From Eledone cirrhosa (Eukaryota > Mollusca > Cephalopoda > Octopoda > Eledonidae), in assembly GCA_964016885.1 (NCBI GenBank), contig OZ024744.1, positions 29,329,108-29,393,107 of the forward strand: DNA of 64,000 nt, read 5' to 3'. The notes under the pieces were generated by a model. The model ran no database searches. It had not been told where the DNA came from and saw only the letters and a program-made list of their open reading frames with translations. Shown piece after piece: positions 29,657 to 40,837 of the stretch. The translations under genes were made by a program, and so were the position numbers. Numbering within the stretch: position 1 is the first letter of the stretch; each line of letters begins with the position of its first letter.

Positions 29657-29724
<68 letters not shown>
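29508..29724. repeat. TTA, GTAT and AT/GT microsatellites
   Basis: (TTA)n to about 29,590, then GTAT/GTGT-rich sequence, then (TG)n and (AT)n to 29,722. Homopolymeric Asn, Leu and Ile ORFs here are artefacts. Confidence 0.96.
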
Positions 29725-29726
<2 letters not shown>

Positions 29727-29930
29727 GAGGTTATATTTAATTTGTTAGGATACAACAAGCAAAATATTTTTATAACTGATATAAAGCACTCAACAAATTA
29801 TTGGAGTAAATATACAATATATTAACAAATGGAAACTATATTTATAAAACCATATTTATTTCATTAATAAATATGGTTTTATAAATATAGTTTCCATTTG
29901 TTAATATATTGTATACATATATATATATAT
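29725..29930. repeat. Perfect 50-bp inverted repeat next to a PLE-like terminal segment
   Basis: 29,811-29,860 and 29,866-29,915 are exact reverse complements around the loop TCATT. The arm (TTTATAAAACCATATTTATT) and the flanking AGTGCTTTATATCAG-like text recur at 58,240-58,360, directly after the 3' half of a PLE hammerhead. This suggests that the region is a duplicated, inverted PLE terminus. Confidence 0.85.
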
Positions 29931-29971
29931 ATATATTATTTTATTTTTATTTTTTATTTTCATTTTTATTT

Positions 29972-30096
29972 TTTTCTTGTGCAATGGCCATACTCGATAA
30001 CGAGTGGGCAGTCATCATGTATGTATGTATGTATGTATGTATGTATGTATGTATGTATGTATGTATGTATGTATGTATGTATGTATGTATGTATAT
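29972..30096 (+). repeat. LINE 3'-end fragment plus ATGT microsatellite
   Basis: GTGCAATGGCCATACTCGAT, AACGAG, GGGCAGTCATC, then (ATGT)n. The hairpin CTCG-ATAA-CGAG followed by an ATGT tail matches 48,635-48,680 and, with an AAAA loop, 30,395, 30,870 and 33,740. It looks like the 3' terminus of the APE-type LINE family. Confidence 0.7.
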
Positions 30097-30430
30097 CCAA
30101 TGATGTTGACTTGTTTTTCTTTTTGGTAAATATCATCTTGGTTAAGAGAGTGGGACTGGCTTTGTGCAGTGCCTTTGCTCACTATAAAAGCTTCACAGCA
30201 CAGGCATTGCTTTATATCTGGAGATCTCTCTGCACTTGTCATCACATGGTACCTGGGCCTAGCACTATGTGTCAATAATTGTCACAAGTGTAGTGTTTGT
30301 ACCAGAGTTTTCAAGTCGCTAGCTGGACTAAAGTCACATTCGTTCAGCGCATCGGTAGGAGTTCTCCTACATGGATATAAAGTAGTGGCCGTACTCGAAA
30401 ACGAGTTGGCAGCCACCATGTATGTATGTG
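30097..30430 (+). mobile_element. Internally deleted LINE copy 1
   Basis: Starts at CCAATGATGTTGAC, similar to the 5' UTR of the 43.4-47 kb LINE (about 43,560). It ends with a C2H2-finger-like peptide CSVCTRVFKSLAGLKSH (about 30,292-30,342), similar to the last finger of that LINE, followed by the CTCG-AAAA-CGAG hairpin and an ATGT tail. The region between LINE 5' and 3' ends is missing. Confidence 0.65.
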
Positions 30431-30436
30431 TGTATG

Positions 30437-30912
30437 TCAAAGGGCAAAGGAGCTCTTAAGAGTCAATGGCCATCCAAAATCACCGGGAGAGATGACCCCT
30501 TAGCCTTTGTCAAGGCAGAATTCTAGGAGAAGGAAAACTCTGATATAACACCTGCAACCCTGATGGTTTCCAATGATGTTGACTTGTTCTTCTTTTTGGT
30601 AAATATCATCTTGGTTAAGATAGTGGGACTGGCTTTGTGCAGTACCTTTGCTCACTATAAAAGCTTCACGGCACAGGCATTGCTTTGTATCTGGAGATCT
30701 CTCTGTACTTGTCGTTACATGGTACCATGGGCCCAGCACTATGTGTCAATAATTGTCACAAGTGTAGTGTTTGTACCAGTGTTTTCAAGTCGCTGGCTGG
30801 ACTAAAAAGTCACACTCGTTCAGCACATCGGTAGGGGTTCTCCTATATGGATATAAAGTAGTGGCCGTACTCGAAAACGAGTTGGCAGCCATCATGTATG
30901 TATGTATGTTGT
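30437..30912 (+). mobile_element. Internally deleted LINE copy 2
   Basis: Longer 5' part (AAAGGGCAAAGGAGCTCTTA onward) than copy 1, the same finger-coding 3' part (CHKCSVCTSVFKSLAGL), the same hairpin near 30,870 and an ATGT tail. A one-base change breaks the frame after LAGL. Confidence 0.65.
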
Positions 30913-31163
30913 TCTTCTGGTTTTATAATTTCACAAATGTTTACCAATAGAGAGAGAGTCGTTTTCTAACATAGACACAAGACTCTCTGATTGGAATTTA
31001 CACAACATCAACTAGGTAGATATGTATGTATGCATGCATGTGTAGATATTGATGTTATTGTATGTGTGGATGTGGATGTTTTGAGTTATATGTGTGCATG
31101 TGTATATGCTTTTTATCTGTACATGTGTATATGCAGTTATTAGATGCGCAATTTTGGAATGTT
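30913..31163. other. Unassigned, probable 3' flank of decayed LINE
   Basis: TG/AT-rich sequence downstream of the minus-strand LINE remnant that ends at 31,164. It may contain its 3' UTR. No feature recognised. Confidence 0.4.
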
Positions 31164-33080
31164 TTACATATTTTTTACTGTTCCATTAATTGATTGTACT
31201 TGTAATTTCCTAACTAGTTGTGTTCTTTCTGTTCCTATGAAGCCTAGCTTCTCAAGATTTGTATTGAGGTAGTTATTAACATATCCCAGTGCCCCAATAC
31301 TCACAGGCATATATATGAAGGTGTAATCAGGGTGGAGTAACTGCAGATTTCTCATCAGTTCTGCATAAATATTCTCCTTTTCACTAATCTTTGATATTAT
31401 ATTGGCATATGCTGGGCAGCTAATTTCCATTACTATGCATGTTTTCTTCTCCCTGTCCCATATCATAATATCTGGTCTGTTATGCCTGCATTTTATTGGG
31501 GTTTTTACTGGAACATTCCTCCAGTACTCTTTCATATTATGTACATGGATGTCTTCCACATTGTTGTAGCTTTTAATATGTTTATTATCGGGGCTATCTT
31601 TTTTACGAACTGCATTGTACAGTGTTTTGGCCACTACATCATGCCTCATAGGTAGATAGTACCGCGATGACATCTTTGGGCAGCTGCTGATGACATGGGT
31701 GATATCCTCGATGTTAGTTTTGCAGAGTCTGCACTTGTTATCACATCTAGGTGTTTTGCCTGCATCCCTATCTCTTTTGTGAATCAGGTATTTTGTGTTA
31801 ATCTCCTGTTCCTGGATTGCAAAAGCGTATCCTTCAAAGTGGGAGCCAATATAGCGGTTGTTGGTCCAAGATAGACTACTTTCCTTATCTATATTACTCT
31901 CACTCTGGAGCTTCCTGGCAACATATCCATGCATGATTTTTTGCTGATAGGTATTCAGTTTTTTATCCATGGATTCACTGCGATACTGCTGAGCGACATC
32001 CCTGGGTGTGAGTTTTGATTATCACACAGGGAATATCTCTCAAGGAGTTCCTTCCCAACTCTCATGATCTTATCTGTTTCATGCAGATAGACTTGCTCGA
32101 GAAACGGGCTCCTATGCTTCGAGGTTCGTAGATGTCGAAGAGATATTATGCGACATTCAAATGTTGTCTGAACTGATGTTAGGCCACTGTCTCCCTGCTT
32201 ACGTTTCAAGTAAAGGGGGTCTATGTCACTGTTGATGTGGAAGTTTCCGGTGTTGCTCAGTGTTTTTCGAGTTCCAACATCAACTGCTCGGATTTCGTCT
32301 ATCGTCCAATTGAGTATTCCAAACGTTGGTGTTAGGACAGACACAGCAAACACATTGTGAGCCACTGTTTTCTTTTGCGCAGAGAGTTCCGATGACCAGA
32401 TCTTTCTTAACCGGGTGTAGTATTCCCTGGTTACGCGTTCTTTATTACAGATCCCATTATAGGATATGTTCTCATCTATCCCCAGGTATCTGTAGCAGTC
32501 CTCATCAGATATCGGTGAAACAGTTATGCCATTGATGACAATGTTGCTAGATAAGGTTGTTGTTTTTCCCCGCTTTACAGTCATGTATGAGCATTTATCT
32601 TGGCCAAACTCCATTCCTATATCCTTTGAGAACGTTGTAACCAGGCCAAGATTTTTCTTCATCCCATCCATGTTCTTGGCGTAGTTTCAGATCGTCCACA
32701 AAGAAATTATGGGTTAGGTTCGTATTTCTGTCCTCCTGTGAGCCAATGATGTATCCCTCACATTTCTTGAGCAGAAAGGGCAATATGACAAGATGAATAA
32801 TATCACAGAGAGACTGTCCCCCTGAAATATACCCCTGCAATATTATATTTTATTTTATCAGTGAAAATAGAGTCCTCCTTCTCTGTCTTTAACCTTAGGA
32901 TAGTAGCCCAAGAAGAAGACAGCCTCTCTATGGCTCTGACAATAATGTCTTGGACTCTATCATCCAAGAGTGGGGAACAGAATTGAAAGCTTTCCTGTAG
33001 TCCAGCCAGACTGTAGCCATATTCCTCCTAAGTTGTCGAACCTCCGACATCGCAGTTTTGTTGATTAGGAGTTGTTGAGC
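31164..33080 (-). pseudogene. Decayed REL-type LINE, RT to nuclease
   Basis: Minus-strand pieces in order: TVWLDYRKAFNSVPHSWM (about 32,960-33,020, followed by stops), GYISGGQSLCDIIHLVILPF, NFFVDDLKLRQEHG (RT catalytic FVDD, about 32,690), then 31955-32671 (thumb) and 31164-31970 with CRLCKTNIEDITHVISSC and the nuclease HNRPDIMIWDREKKTC, VMEISCP, EKENIYAEL. At least three frameshifts or stops. 5' truncated at an ATGT microsatellite. The same broad family as the 33.9-37.4 kb element but clearly diverged. Confidence 0.88.
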
Positions 33081-33081
33081 A

Positions 33082-33158
33082 CGTATGTATGTATGTATGT
33101 ATGTATGTATGTATGTATGTATGTATGTATGTATGTATGTATGTATGTATGTATGTTT
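33082..33158. repeat. ATGT microsatellite
   Basis: About 18 uninterrupted ATGT units, followed by a T-rich run. Confidence 0.97.
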
Positions 33159-33858
33159 TTTTTTGTTTTTAGTCCTGCAGGATGTCCAAAGTCACCCTCC
33201 TCACCAAGAAACCTTGGTGGGGTTGCCAGTTTAGTCGCCAACGTCCCGACCATGAGACAGGTTGTACTGGGATACATGTTACCAGTAGCACCAACTGGTG
33301 ACCTGTCAAAGGGCAAAGGAGCTCTTAAGAGTCAATGGCCATCCAAAATCACCGGGAGAGATGACCCCTTAGCCTTTGTCAAGGCAGAATTCTAGGAGAA
33401 GGAAAACTCTGATATAACACCTGCAACCCTGATGGTATCCAATGATGTTGACTTGTTCTTCTTTTTGGTAAATATCATCTTGGTTAAGAGAGTGGGACTG
33501 GCTTTGTGCAGTGCCTTTGCTCACTATAAAAGCTTCATGGCACAGGCATTGCTTTATATCTGGAGATCTCTCTGCACTTGTCCTCACATGGTACCATGGG
33601 CCCAGCATTATGTGTCAATAATTGTCACAAGTGTAGTGTTTGTACCAGAGTTTTCAATACGCTGGCTGGACTAAAATGTCACACTCGTTCAGCGCATCGG
33701 TAGGGGTTCTCTTACATGGATATAAAGTAGTGGCCGTACTCGAAAACGAGTTGGCAGCCACCATGTATGTATGTATGTATGCATGTATGTATGTATGTAT
33801 GTATGTATGTATGTATGTATGTATGTATGTATGTATGTATGTATGTATGTATGTATCT
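33159..33858 (+). mobile_element. Internally deleted LINE copy 3 with the longest 5' end
   Basis: Extends further 5' than the copies at 30 kb (AGTCCTGCAGGATGTCCAAA near 33,172). It then shares AAAGGGCAAAGGAGCTCTTA, CCAATGATGTTGAC, the finger-like CSVCTRVF peptide (33,630-33,660), the CTCG-AAAA-CGAG hairpin near 33,740 and a long ATGT tail to 33,855. Parallel structure in three copies shows that the deleted form itself multiplied, probably using the parent LINE's enzymes. Confidence 0.7.
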
Positions 33859-33930
33859 CTTTCTCTTAATTTTGAGTATATTTTTTTGACCGGCCTCCTT
33901 CCTGGTGGCAAGGTTGTAGAAAAGAAATTG

Positions 33931-34370
33931 TCATCCCTTGAATCGCAAGAATGTTTTGCAAATTTTGAAGGTGCCAGCTATCGCAGCCATTTGTAGACTA
34001 TGAATTAGGGATCTGCGCTTTTTGTCCGCAAATCCAAGTTCAGTCATACTTTGGTCCAAGCGGGTTGGTATATAACCCGTAGCTCCAATAATGATGGGTA
34101 TGAAGCTAACGGTGTATCTTGGATACTGGATTTGTAAACTCCTCATCAATGGTCCGTAGATGTCCTCCTTCTCCTGTATTTTTCTGACAACGTTTACATC
34201 AAGTGGGCAGCTGATCTCCACAACAGAACACGTTTTTAATGTGTGGTCCCAAACAACAATATCAGGCCGGTTGTGCTTTAATTTGGTGGCAGTTTTTATT
34301 TTCAAGTTCCACCAGTATTCCTTAGTGCCATCTGTCTCAATATATTCTCGTTTGTTGTTAATTTTGTTTT
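33931..34370 (-). pseudogene. REL-type LINE polyprotein, nuclease part
   Basis: Read in the shifted frame from about 34,350: NKREYIETDGTKEYWWN, then the restriction-like endonuclease with KHNRPDIVVWDHTLKTC, VVEISCPLDVN, KEDIYGPLMRSLQ, and the C-terminal region IIIGATGYIP. RPD and VVEISCP fit the PD-(D/E)xK-like signature of this group. One indel restores continuity with the upstream ORF; I do not reconstruct the sequence. Confidence 0.88.
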
Positions 34371-37300
34371 CCGAAGTGCGTTCCAGATGGTTCTAGCTAT
34401 CCCATCGTGTCTCATGGGGAGGTAGTAGCGAGATGACATTCTTTCGCAGCTGGCAACAATGTGGCTTACATCCTCGATCTTTGTTTTACACAGCCTACAT
34501 TTATTGCCAGCTGCTGGCCCTCCTCTTTTGTGCAGCAGAAATTTGGTAGGGAGTTCTTGTTCCTGTATTGCATAGAGATATCCCTCAAGGTGTGATGTCA
34601 TAAACTTGTCGGAACTCCATGCCAGGCTTTTTGAGTGGTTTATCCCCTCTATGGTCTGTGTTTTACGCCTCAAGTATCCATGCACAACTTTTTCTGTAAA
34701 TTGGTCAATTTTTTTATCTTGTTTGAACATTGAATAGGATCTTCCGATTTCTCTGGGTGAGAGATTTATATCAGGCTTTATTCCATATCTCTCCTCCAGA
34801 TCAGTCGCTATTCTAATGATATTTTTTTTTTCATGCTCATAAACCTGGGCAAGATGGTTGCCAACCTTTTTCCTCTGTTGAAGGTGTTGCTTCAGTGTTA
34901 CTATCCGCGTCTCATATGTTGTTAATATTGATTTTAGACCCCGGCCACCTTCCTTGCGTGAGAAGTAAAGCCTATCCACATCACCATTGATGTTAAAGTT
35001 CCCAGTAACAATGAGAAGTTTGCGAGTTCTAACATCCATCTCACTTAGTTCTTGCAATGACCAGTTCAGCAGGCCAAATGTTGGCGTTAGAATTGGCACA
35101 GCATAAGTATTGTGGGCAATGTATTTATTGTACGCTGACAGTTCTGATGACCATATTTTCTTTACTCTTCTGAGGTATTCAGTTCTGGTTCTCTCCTTAT
35201 TTATGGGTCCATCATATCTGACATTCTCATCCTGTCCAAGATATCTGTAGTTGTCACCTGACTGTAGAGGTTGTATTGTCAGGCCGTTCATCTCTAGATT
35301 TCTAGAGGAGGGCACAGCTCTTCCACGTTTTACTGCCAAATATGCACACTTGGACTCACCAAATTTCATTTTGATGTCGGTTGAAAATTGTGTAATGAGG
35401 TCCAATTGTTTCTTGATGTCATTGATATTTGGCCCATACAACTTCAGGTCGTCAACAAAGAAAAGATTGGAGATACTTCTGGGCCCACTTCTTTGTCCAC
35501 CTTGTTTCCTGAGTAGGTAAGATAGTGGATTCAGTGAGAGAACGAAGAGTAGCACTGACAAGCTGTCACCCTGAAAGATGCCCTTCTGGTAATGTATCTT
35601 ATCAGTCTTAACCTGCTCCTTCTCACCTCTAAGGATCAAACTGGTGTACCAGTTCTTGGTCAGGCGTTCAACAGCAGCTACCAATGGTTGTGGGACTTTA
35701 GCTAACTGTAAAGCCTTAATATTCCACCCATGAGGTACACTACCAAATGCTTTTTGATAGTCCAGCCACACCACAGTCATGTTTCTGCGATTCTTTGTTG
35801 TTTTTTCCTGAATCATTTTGTTAGTTAGTAGGTGATCTATGCATCCCCACACCTCCCTCTTTCCACCAGCCTGCTCAGGTGTTATGATGTTGTTCGTAGC
35901 ACAGTGATCCTGTAAGAACAGGTTAAGGCACCCAGTATATAATTTATACATGATGTTTTGGCAGGCTATTGGGCGGTAATTTTTAGCAAGAGTGGTTTGG
36001 CGATTTTTGGGCATGAGGAGAGTAGTGGCAGTTGATAACCATCTGGGCAGTTCTTGTGTGCCTTTAATGGTTTCTGTAAACAGCCGTATGAGATCTTGCC
36101 GATAGAAAGTGAAATTCTTCAACCAGTATCCTGTAATGAGGTCTGGGCCTGGCGATTTCCTATTCGACATTTTCTGTAGAGCTGTTTCCAGTAGTGACCC
36201 ATCTATGTCATATTGTTTTGTCTGGACATGTTGGCAGTAGTCCTGTTCCAGTTCTTTTAGCCAATTAGTTTGTCTGTTGAATCCGTCATCCGTTTCCCAT
36301 ACAGATCTCCAGTAGCTCTCAACCTGTTCTTTTGAAGGGGTGTCATTTACAGGGATTGAGCTTTTGCCACCGAAGCTGCGATAAACTGATTTAGGATCTC
36401 TGGCAAACAATCTATTTAGCACTTGTCGTTTATGTGCTGTTGACTTATATTTTAGTCTTTCTGTTGTAGCTGTGAGTTGTTGTTTCAACTGGTGTAATTT
36501 GGAGTTCAAAGTTTTAAATTTTGTATCTCCAAATCCTCTCTCTAACTTTTTTTTTAGGTCTTCCTGGTGTCGTGTGAAGTTGCTCTCTATGTTGCATTTC
36601 ATAATGACTGCGATGTGTGAGATACTTCGTCTCAGGGACAAAATTTTGCTTTTTAAATTTCGCATCCACGCTGGTTCAGGCTTTCTGTTTGTATCTTGAT
36701 TGCGTGGTTTTAGATGTGTGTTATATGATAGCAATGTGACAGCTGAAACATATAACAAAATATTAAGCGTTTCAAATGTCGTTTCTACACCTTTAGATCG
36801 TATAGCCTTCAGATAATTGCTAGCTATTTCGTTCACCGCTTCCAATTCCAATTTAGTGGGTTCTTTACTGATTCTGGTGTTGTATCGTCTGTCACTCACA
36901 TTAAGGCTGTGTATTTCTTGAAACATATCGTTCCATATCACTTGTAGGGTGTCCACAAGTTTTTGGTGTTCTGTTTGTTCAGTAGAGTCATGAATTTCAG
37001 CCTCGTTGTTAATGTGGTGACAATTACTACTAGAGTTAGCTGACCTTTCTCGCTGTTCTTCAGTGGAAGTGGGATGGATTTCAGCAAAATTGTTGGTGAG
37101 CTGTTCACTGTTAGATTTAGCTGGCCATTCTCTTTGTCTGTCAGTGGAGGTGGGGTGGTTGTCTACAGGGGCTGTATTTGTAGTATCACTCAATTCCGTT
37201 AGATGTATCAATTTACATCTAATGATACGTTTTGCCTGTTCATTTAAATGCTTTGGAGAAAAGTCTAATTCTGGGTGTTTGGAGTTCCATAAAGTTTTTA

Positions 37301-37436
37301 GTCTTTGCATAAAACCGAACTTTTGGGGTTCAGATTGTTTGTATGCTTCATATAATACTTTGTTAAGCTCGTAGCTCCACTGTATACAATGGTTGTAGTT
37401 GCGATTTGGTCGAAGGAGTGTTGTACTTTTTGCCAT
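34302..37436 (-). pseudogene. REL-type LINE polyprotein, main part
   Basis: 1,044 codons. N-terminal domain with QWSYELNKVLYEAYKQSEPQ (residues ~18-37). Lys-rich linker around 280-350. RT: SPGPDLITGYWLKNF, VVWLDYQKAFGSVPHGW, YQKGIFQGDSLSVLLFVLSL, catalytic FFVDDLKLYG (about 35,440-35,465). Thumb with GDNYRYLGQDENVRYDG. Zinc knuckle CRLCKTKIEDVSHIVASC near residue 990. The frame is lost around 34,350-34,375, inside an A-rich stretch after RKTKL; the remaining codons to the listed end are out of frame. Confidence 0.9.
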
Positions 37437-37440
37437 GATG

Positions 37441-38063
37441 AGTTCGTCTATTCACTAATATTTCGTATTTATTTTTCAAATAGTCGATGATCTTCTTTAA
37501 AAGTTTCGACAAAGTTCTGTCAGAATCAAATTTAAAGTTATTCACAGCTTGGGTAATATTTCTTTTCAGTTAGTTTTTAATTCTACAACTGTGTTTTAAA
37601 CGTTGTTCTTGAATAGTTTGAATCGAGAACAAAAAGAACCGTTACTTAGTATATTTCTTTATGAATGTAATATAATATAACAACGCTGTATTTATATGTT
37701 AAAGTTTATGTATCATTCATATAAATAGGTGTTCTATAACTTATTCACAACATATTCAAACACTTATGTTTTTGTTTCTGAATCGAAAACGTTACTTGTA
37801 TATTTCTTTATAAATGTAATATAACAACGTTGCATTTATATGTTAAAGTGTATGTATCGTTCATATATCATAAGTGTATGTATCGTTCATATAAATAGGT
37901 GTTTTACAACACACTTACAGTTCAAACACTTATGTAGAATTATTGTATGTAATCTTACCGCGTAATGTAGCTCAACTTTTTCCAATATATGGTATGTTGC
38001 CTTCATGTAAGCCGTAATTACACACGTCCGATTATCGGACACTGACCACAACGGTCGCCATTA
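37441..38063. other. AT-rich 5' flank of the LINE with an imperfect tandem repeat
   Basis: About 37,620-37,780 and 37,780-37,945 are two diverged copies of one unit (shared landmarks: ACAACG, TTTATATGTTAAAG, ATTCATATAAATAGGTGTT, CAAACACTTATGT). Upstream tandem units of this sort could be a LINE 5' UTR or promoter. A GTCCGATTATCGGAC hairpin lies at about 38,028-38,042 and a GACC/GGTC hairpin just after, both next to the ATGT run. Confidence 0.6.
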
Positions 38064-38178
38064 TGTATGTATGTATGTATGTATGTATGTATGTATGTAT
38101 GTATGTATGTATGTATGTATGTATGTATGTATGTATGTATGTATGTATGTATGTATGTTTGTATGTATGTATGTATGG
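38064..38178. repeat. ATGT microsatellite
   Basis: Long ATGT run with one TTGT interruption near 38,159. Confidence 0.97.
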
Positions 38179-38179
38179 A

Positions 38180-38571
38180 GCTTATAGATCGGACAGCATA
38201 CTCTGTCTATTCGTGGGTAAGTTTTGATTAATTTTTGTATTCTGAAACATCAAAATACAACAAAGATTTTTGCTCACTAGACTCGGGAAATATCCTGACA
38301 GAAGTTGTGAAAGTTACACAAATATTTTCGTATATTTTCCCAGAGCAATCGTTATTTACATTTTACATTTACTTACATCCTAATGTAACATGGCTAAATT
38401 TCAAATTTTGAAAAGAGAAGAAAAGAGACAAATGAACTAGATACATTTCACTGCCTCCGCCACCACAATAACATCTACACTCTCTCCCCACCACCATATT
38501 TACACACAAGTCAATACCCTATCTAGACTAAAGTCACTGATCTGCTACCGGGTCCCCTACTCTGTGTTGAA

Positions 38572-38622
<51 letters not shown>

Positions 38623-38700
38623 CGAAGGAAATGTGGTAAGGAACCAGATGGATCATAGCGCACCAAAGTACTCAATAGTTAGGGTAGTAGAGTGGGTAAT
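38180..38700. other. Unassigned with an AT microsatellite
   Basis: No coding or RNA signal; (GT)(AT)n run at about 38,573-38,620. Confidence 0.5.
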
Positions 38701-38701
38701 A

Positions 38702-38826
38702 TGAACGAGTAGGACCCCGACGGCTGAGCTCAAGCCGTTTCGACGGCTAATTCTGGACTCAGAATTAGCCGTCGAATTAGCCATCGAAACAGCTTGAGCT
38801 CAGCCGTCGGGGTCCTACTCGTTCAT
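38702..38826. repeat. Large imperfect palindrome
   Basis: The left arm begins TGAACGAGTAGGACCCCGAC and continues through GGCTGAGCTCAAG to GACGGCTAATTCT; the right arm is its reverse complement, with an extra AATTAGCCATCG insertion. The centre is about GGACTC at 38,754-38,760. Stem length is about 50 bp. It could be a foldback element terminus; no coding sequence. Confidence 0.88.
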
Positions 38827-38854
38827 ATATATATATATATCACTCAGTCAAAAC

Positions 38855-39198
38855 TGTAGCGGTTGTCTCCCTTGTTGTGACTCACAACCCCAATAGATGA
38901 ACAACATCTAGACGGGAAGTAGAACCCTTTCTGTAACTTCCGGCAGAGCCCTATAAAACGAATAGCCTTCGGCTCTCTCCCTCTCATTTGCCCTTCCGGC
39001 GCCTAGCCTTCGCCAGGCGTCTCGCGTTTGCCTGGCAATCAAAACGGTAACTACTAACTTTGCTTCATTCTATCATCTATTTTTTTGACATGTCAACTAT
39101 ACTGTTCTATATATATCCATGATTGTTAATTAAATATTATACACACAAACCATGTCTCGTTTTGTTACATTCATACAACCCAGTATCTTCGCTATATT
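38855..39198 (+). repeat. 5' LTR
   Basis: Begins TGTAGCGGTTGTCTCCC and ends CTTCGCTATATT. It contains a TATA-like CCTATAAAAC near 38,950, a GGCGCC...CTTCGCCAGGCG hairpin, and an AT-rich AATTAAATATTATAC before the end that may serve 3' processing. Confidence 0.9.
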
Positions 39199-39230
39199 GG
39201 TAACCCTGACGTGATACGAACACGCAGCCG
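39198..39230 (+). promoter_or_regulatory. Primer-binding site, tRNA-Trp-like
   Basis: TGGTAACCCTGACGTGATAC followed by GAACACGCA matches the complement of a eukaryotic tRNA-Trp 3' end (TGGTGACCCCGACGTGAT... by recall) with a few mismatches. tRNA-Trp priming is known from CsRn1-group Ty3/gypsy elements, which suggests that lineage for the autonomous partner. Confidence 0.65.
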
Positions 39231-40493
39231 TTCATCGCTATAAGTGGTCACCCCGAAAAAAAGAAAAAAATAGCAGATCTGGTATTGTGTGAGTAACATT
39301 ACGAATACACAGCAAATTTATCGACAAACTATGAAAATACTCAAGGAAACGCACACACGCACATGTGAAATTCGCGTTCAGACAGACTTTTTCTCTCACG
39401 CATCAACTAACTGTCGCATTTCACGATATATATACATGTTTCTCGTTTCTTACAACGAACACTTTCAAAACAACAACAAAAAAAAAAGAAATTTGATATT
39501 TAAAAAAAAAAACATTTCAACAGGAACATTTATTTTCGATGAACCATTGCCTTTTTCTTCATCGTTTTCTTCATCGTTCAAGTTTTTTTTTTGTTTCCAA
39601 AGTTCACACCAATAATTATGCTAAGTGAAGCCTTTCTTTTTCATCATTGTCACTTTCACACTTGCACTATCATTTTCTCGCGCGTTAGAAATATTATTTT
39701 TTCAACCTAACCACCTTGTATTGGCACGTGTAGGCAGCACAAATTCTCGACTCACAGAGATAGCCGCACGCCAGAGATAACGTTTCTCGCCAAGGATTCT
39801 TCAGCCTTAAGCTATATTCTCCTATTTGCCGGTTTAAAAATTTACCACGTAAATTTGCCGTTGAAAACTGCGCATTTATTCAGAATGCTTATTTCTTTGG
39901 TCGCTGGCCTCTTGACCCTTCCAGGTCAACGCATTCTCAACATCGACCATCAACTTCGGCTGCTATTTCTAGCACTTTGCGCAACTCAATTTTTCTGAAA
40001 ACATATATATTTTTTTTTACTGTGAATTTAAACACCGAATATGCTCACTCAGCGAGACATCAACAGCAACACAGCTTCACCAACAACCAAAACCAGCAGA
40101 ACAAGCCAGAGAATTTATTTTTGCAGCACTCTTCCTGTGAGAAAATCCATTCGGAGGTTGGAAATTTCACGATATACCACAGAACAGAAACCACCTGCAT
40201 TCATTCTCTGGAACACTTTCTTTCCTGCTGTCATGTGATTGCACACCTGTGAACTATATTTTGTACATTTGAACTTTGAGCCCTTCTATTACTTTATTAC
40301 ATTGTATCTTTGGGTGATGGATAGATAGATGTCCAGTCGTTCTCTGGCCAAGAGCGGTTGGCTACCTTGATATCTATCATTGATTTTTGCAAACATTCTT
40401 TTGTCGTAATTTTCATACCTGTTACAACATTCTCGCCAACTTGCTACATATTTTCATTCGATTTTTATATTCTAAAATTCTGGCGGGAGGTTA

Positions 40494-40837
40494 TGTAGCG
40501 GTTGTCTCCCTTGTTGTGACTCACAACCCCAATAGATGAACAACATCTAGACGGGAAGTAGAACCCTTTCTGTAACTTCCGGCAGAGCCCTATAAAACGA
40601 ATAGCCTTCGGCTCTCTCCCTCTCATTTGCCCTTCCGGCGCCTGGCCTTCGCCAGGCGTCTCGCGTTTGCCTGGCAATCAAAACGGTAACTACTAACTTT
40701 GCTTCATTCTATCATCTATTTTTTTGACATGTCAACTATACTGTTCTATATATATCCATGATTGTTAATTAAATATTATACACACAAACCATGTCTCGTT
40801 TTGTTACATTCATACAACCCAGTATCTTCGCTATATT
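40494..40837 (+). repeat. 3' LTR
   Basis: Same length and near-identical sequence as the 5' LTR, preceded by GGCGGGAGG, the likely plus-strand primer. It is followed immediately by a second copy of the 54-56 bp sequence that also precedes the 5' LTR. Confidence 0.9.

Larger units (their letters stand above)
33895..37440 (-). mobile_element. Near full-length REL-type LINE (R4/Dong/Rex6-like)
   Basis: The best-preserved element in the window: one 1,044-codon frame followed by a 124-codon frame, separated by one frameshift. Together they cover the N-terminal domain, RT, thumb, CCHC knuckle and REL nuclease. The ATGT microsatellite at 33,765-33,855 lies just past the 3' UTR. One frameshift and no other stops suggest recent activity. 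Confidence 0.88.
38855..40837 (+). mobile_element. Young non-autonomous LTR retrotransposon
   Basis: Two 344-bp LTRs (38,855-39,198 and 40,494-40,837) differ at one position that I can find (A/G near 38,994 and 40,633), so insertion was recent. The internal 1.3 kb has no gag or pol-like ORF. A primer-binding site follows the 5' LTR and a purine tract (GGCGGGAGG) precedes the 3' LTR. Such elements must be mobilised by an autonomous relative. The + orientation is set by the PBS and purine tract order. Confidence 0.88.

Noticed and set aside
29459..29758. Poly-Asn / poly-Leu / poly-Ile ORFs
   Set aside because: TTA microsatellite read in different frames.
38573..38620. Promoter TATA boxes in AT runs
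   Set aside because: Dinucleotide microsatellite without other promoter context.
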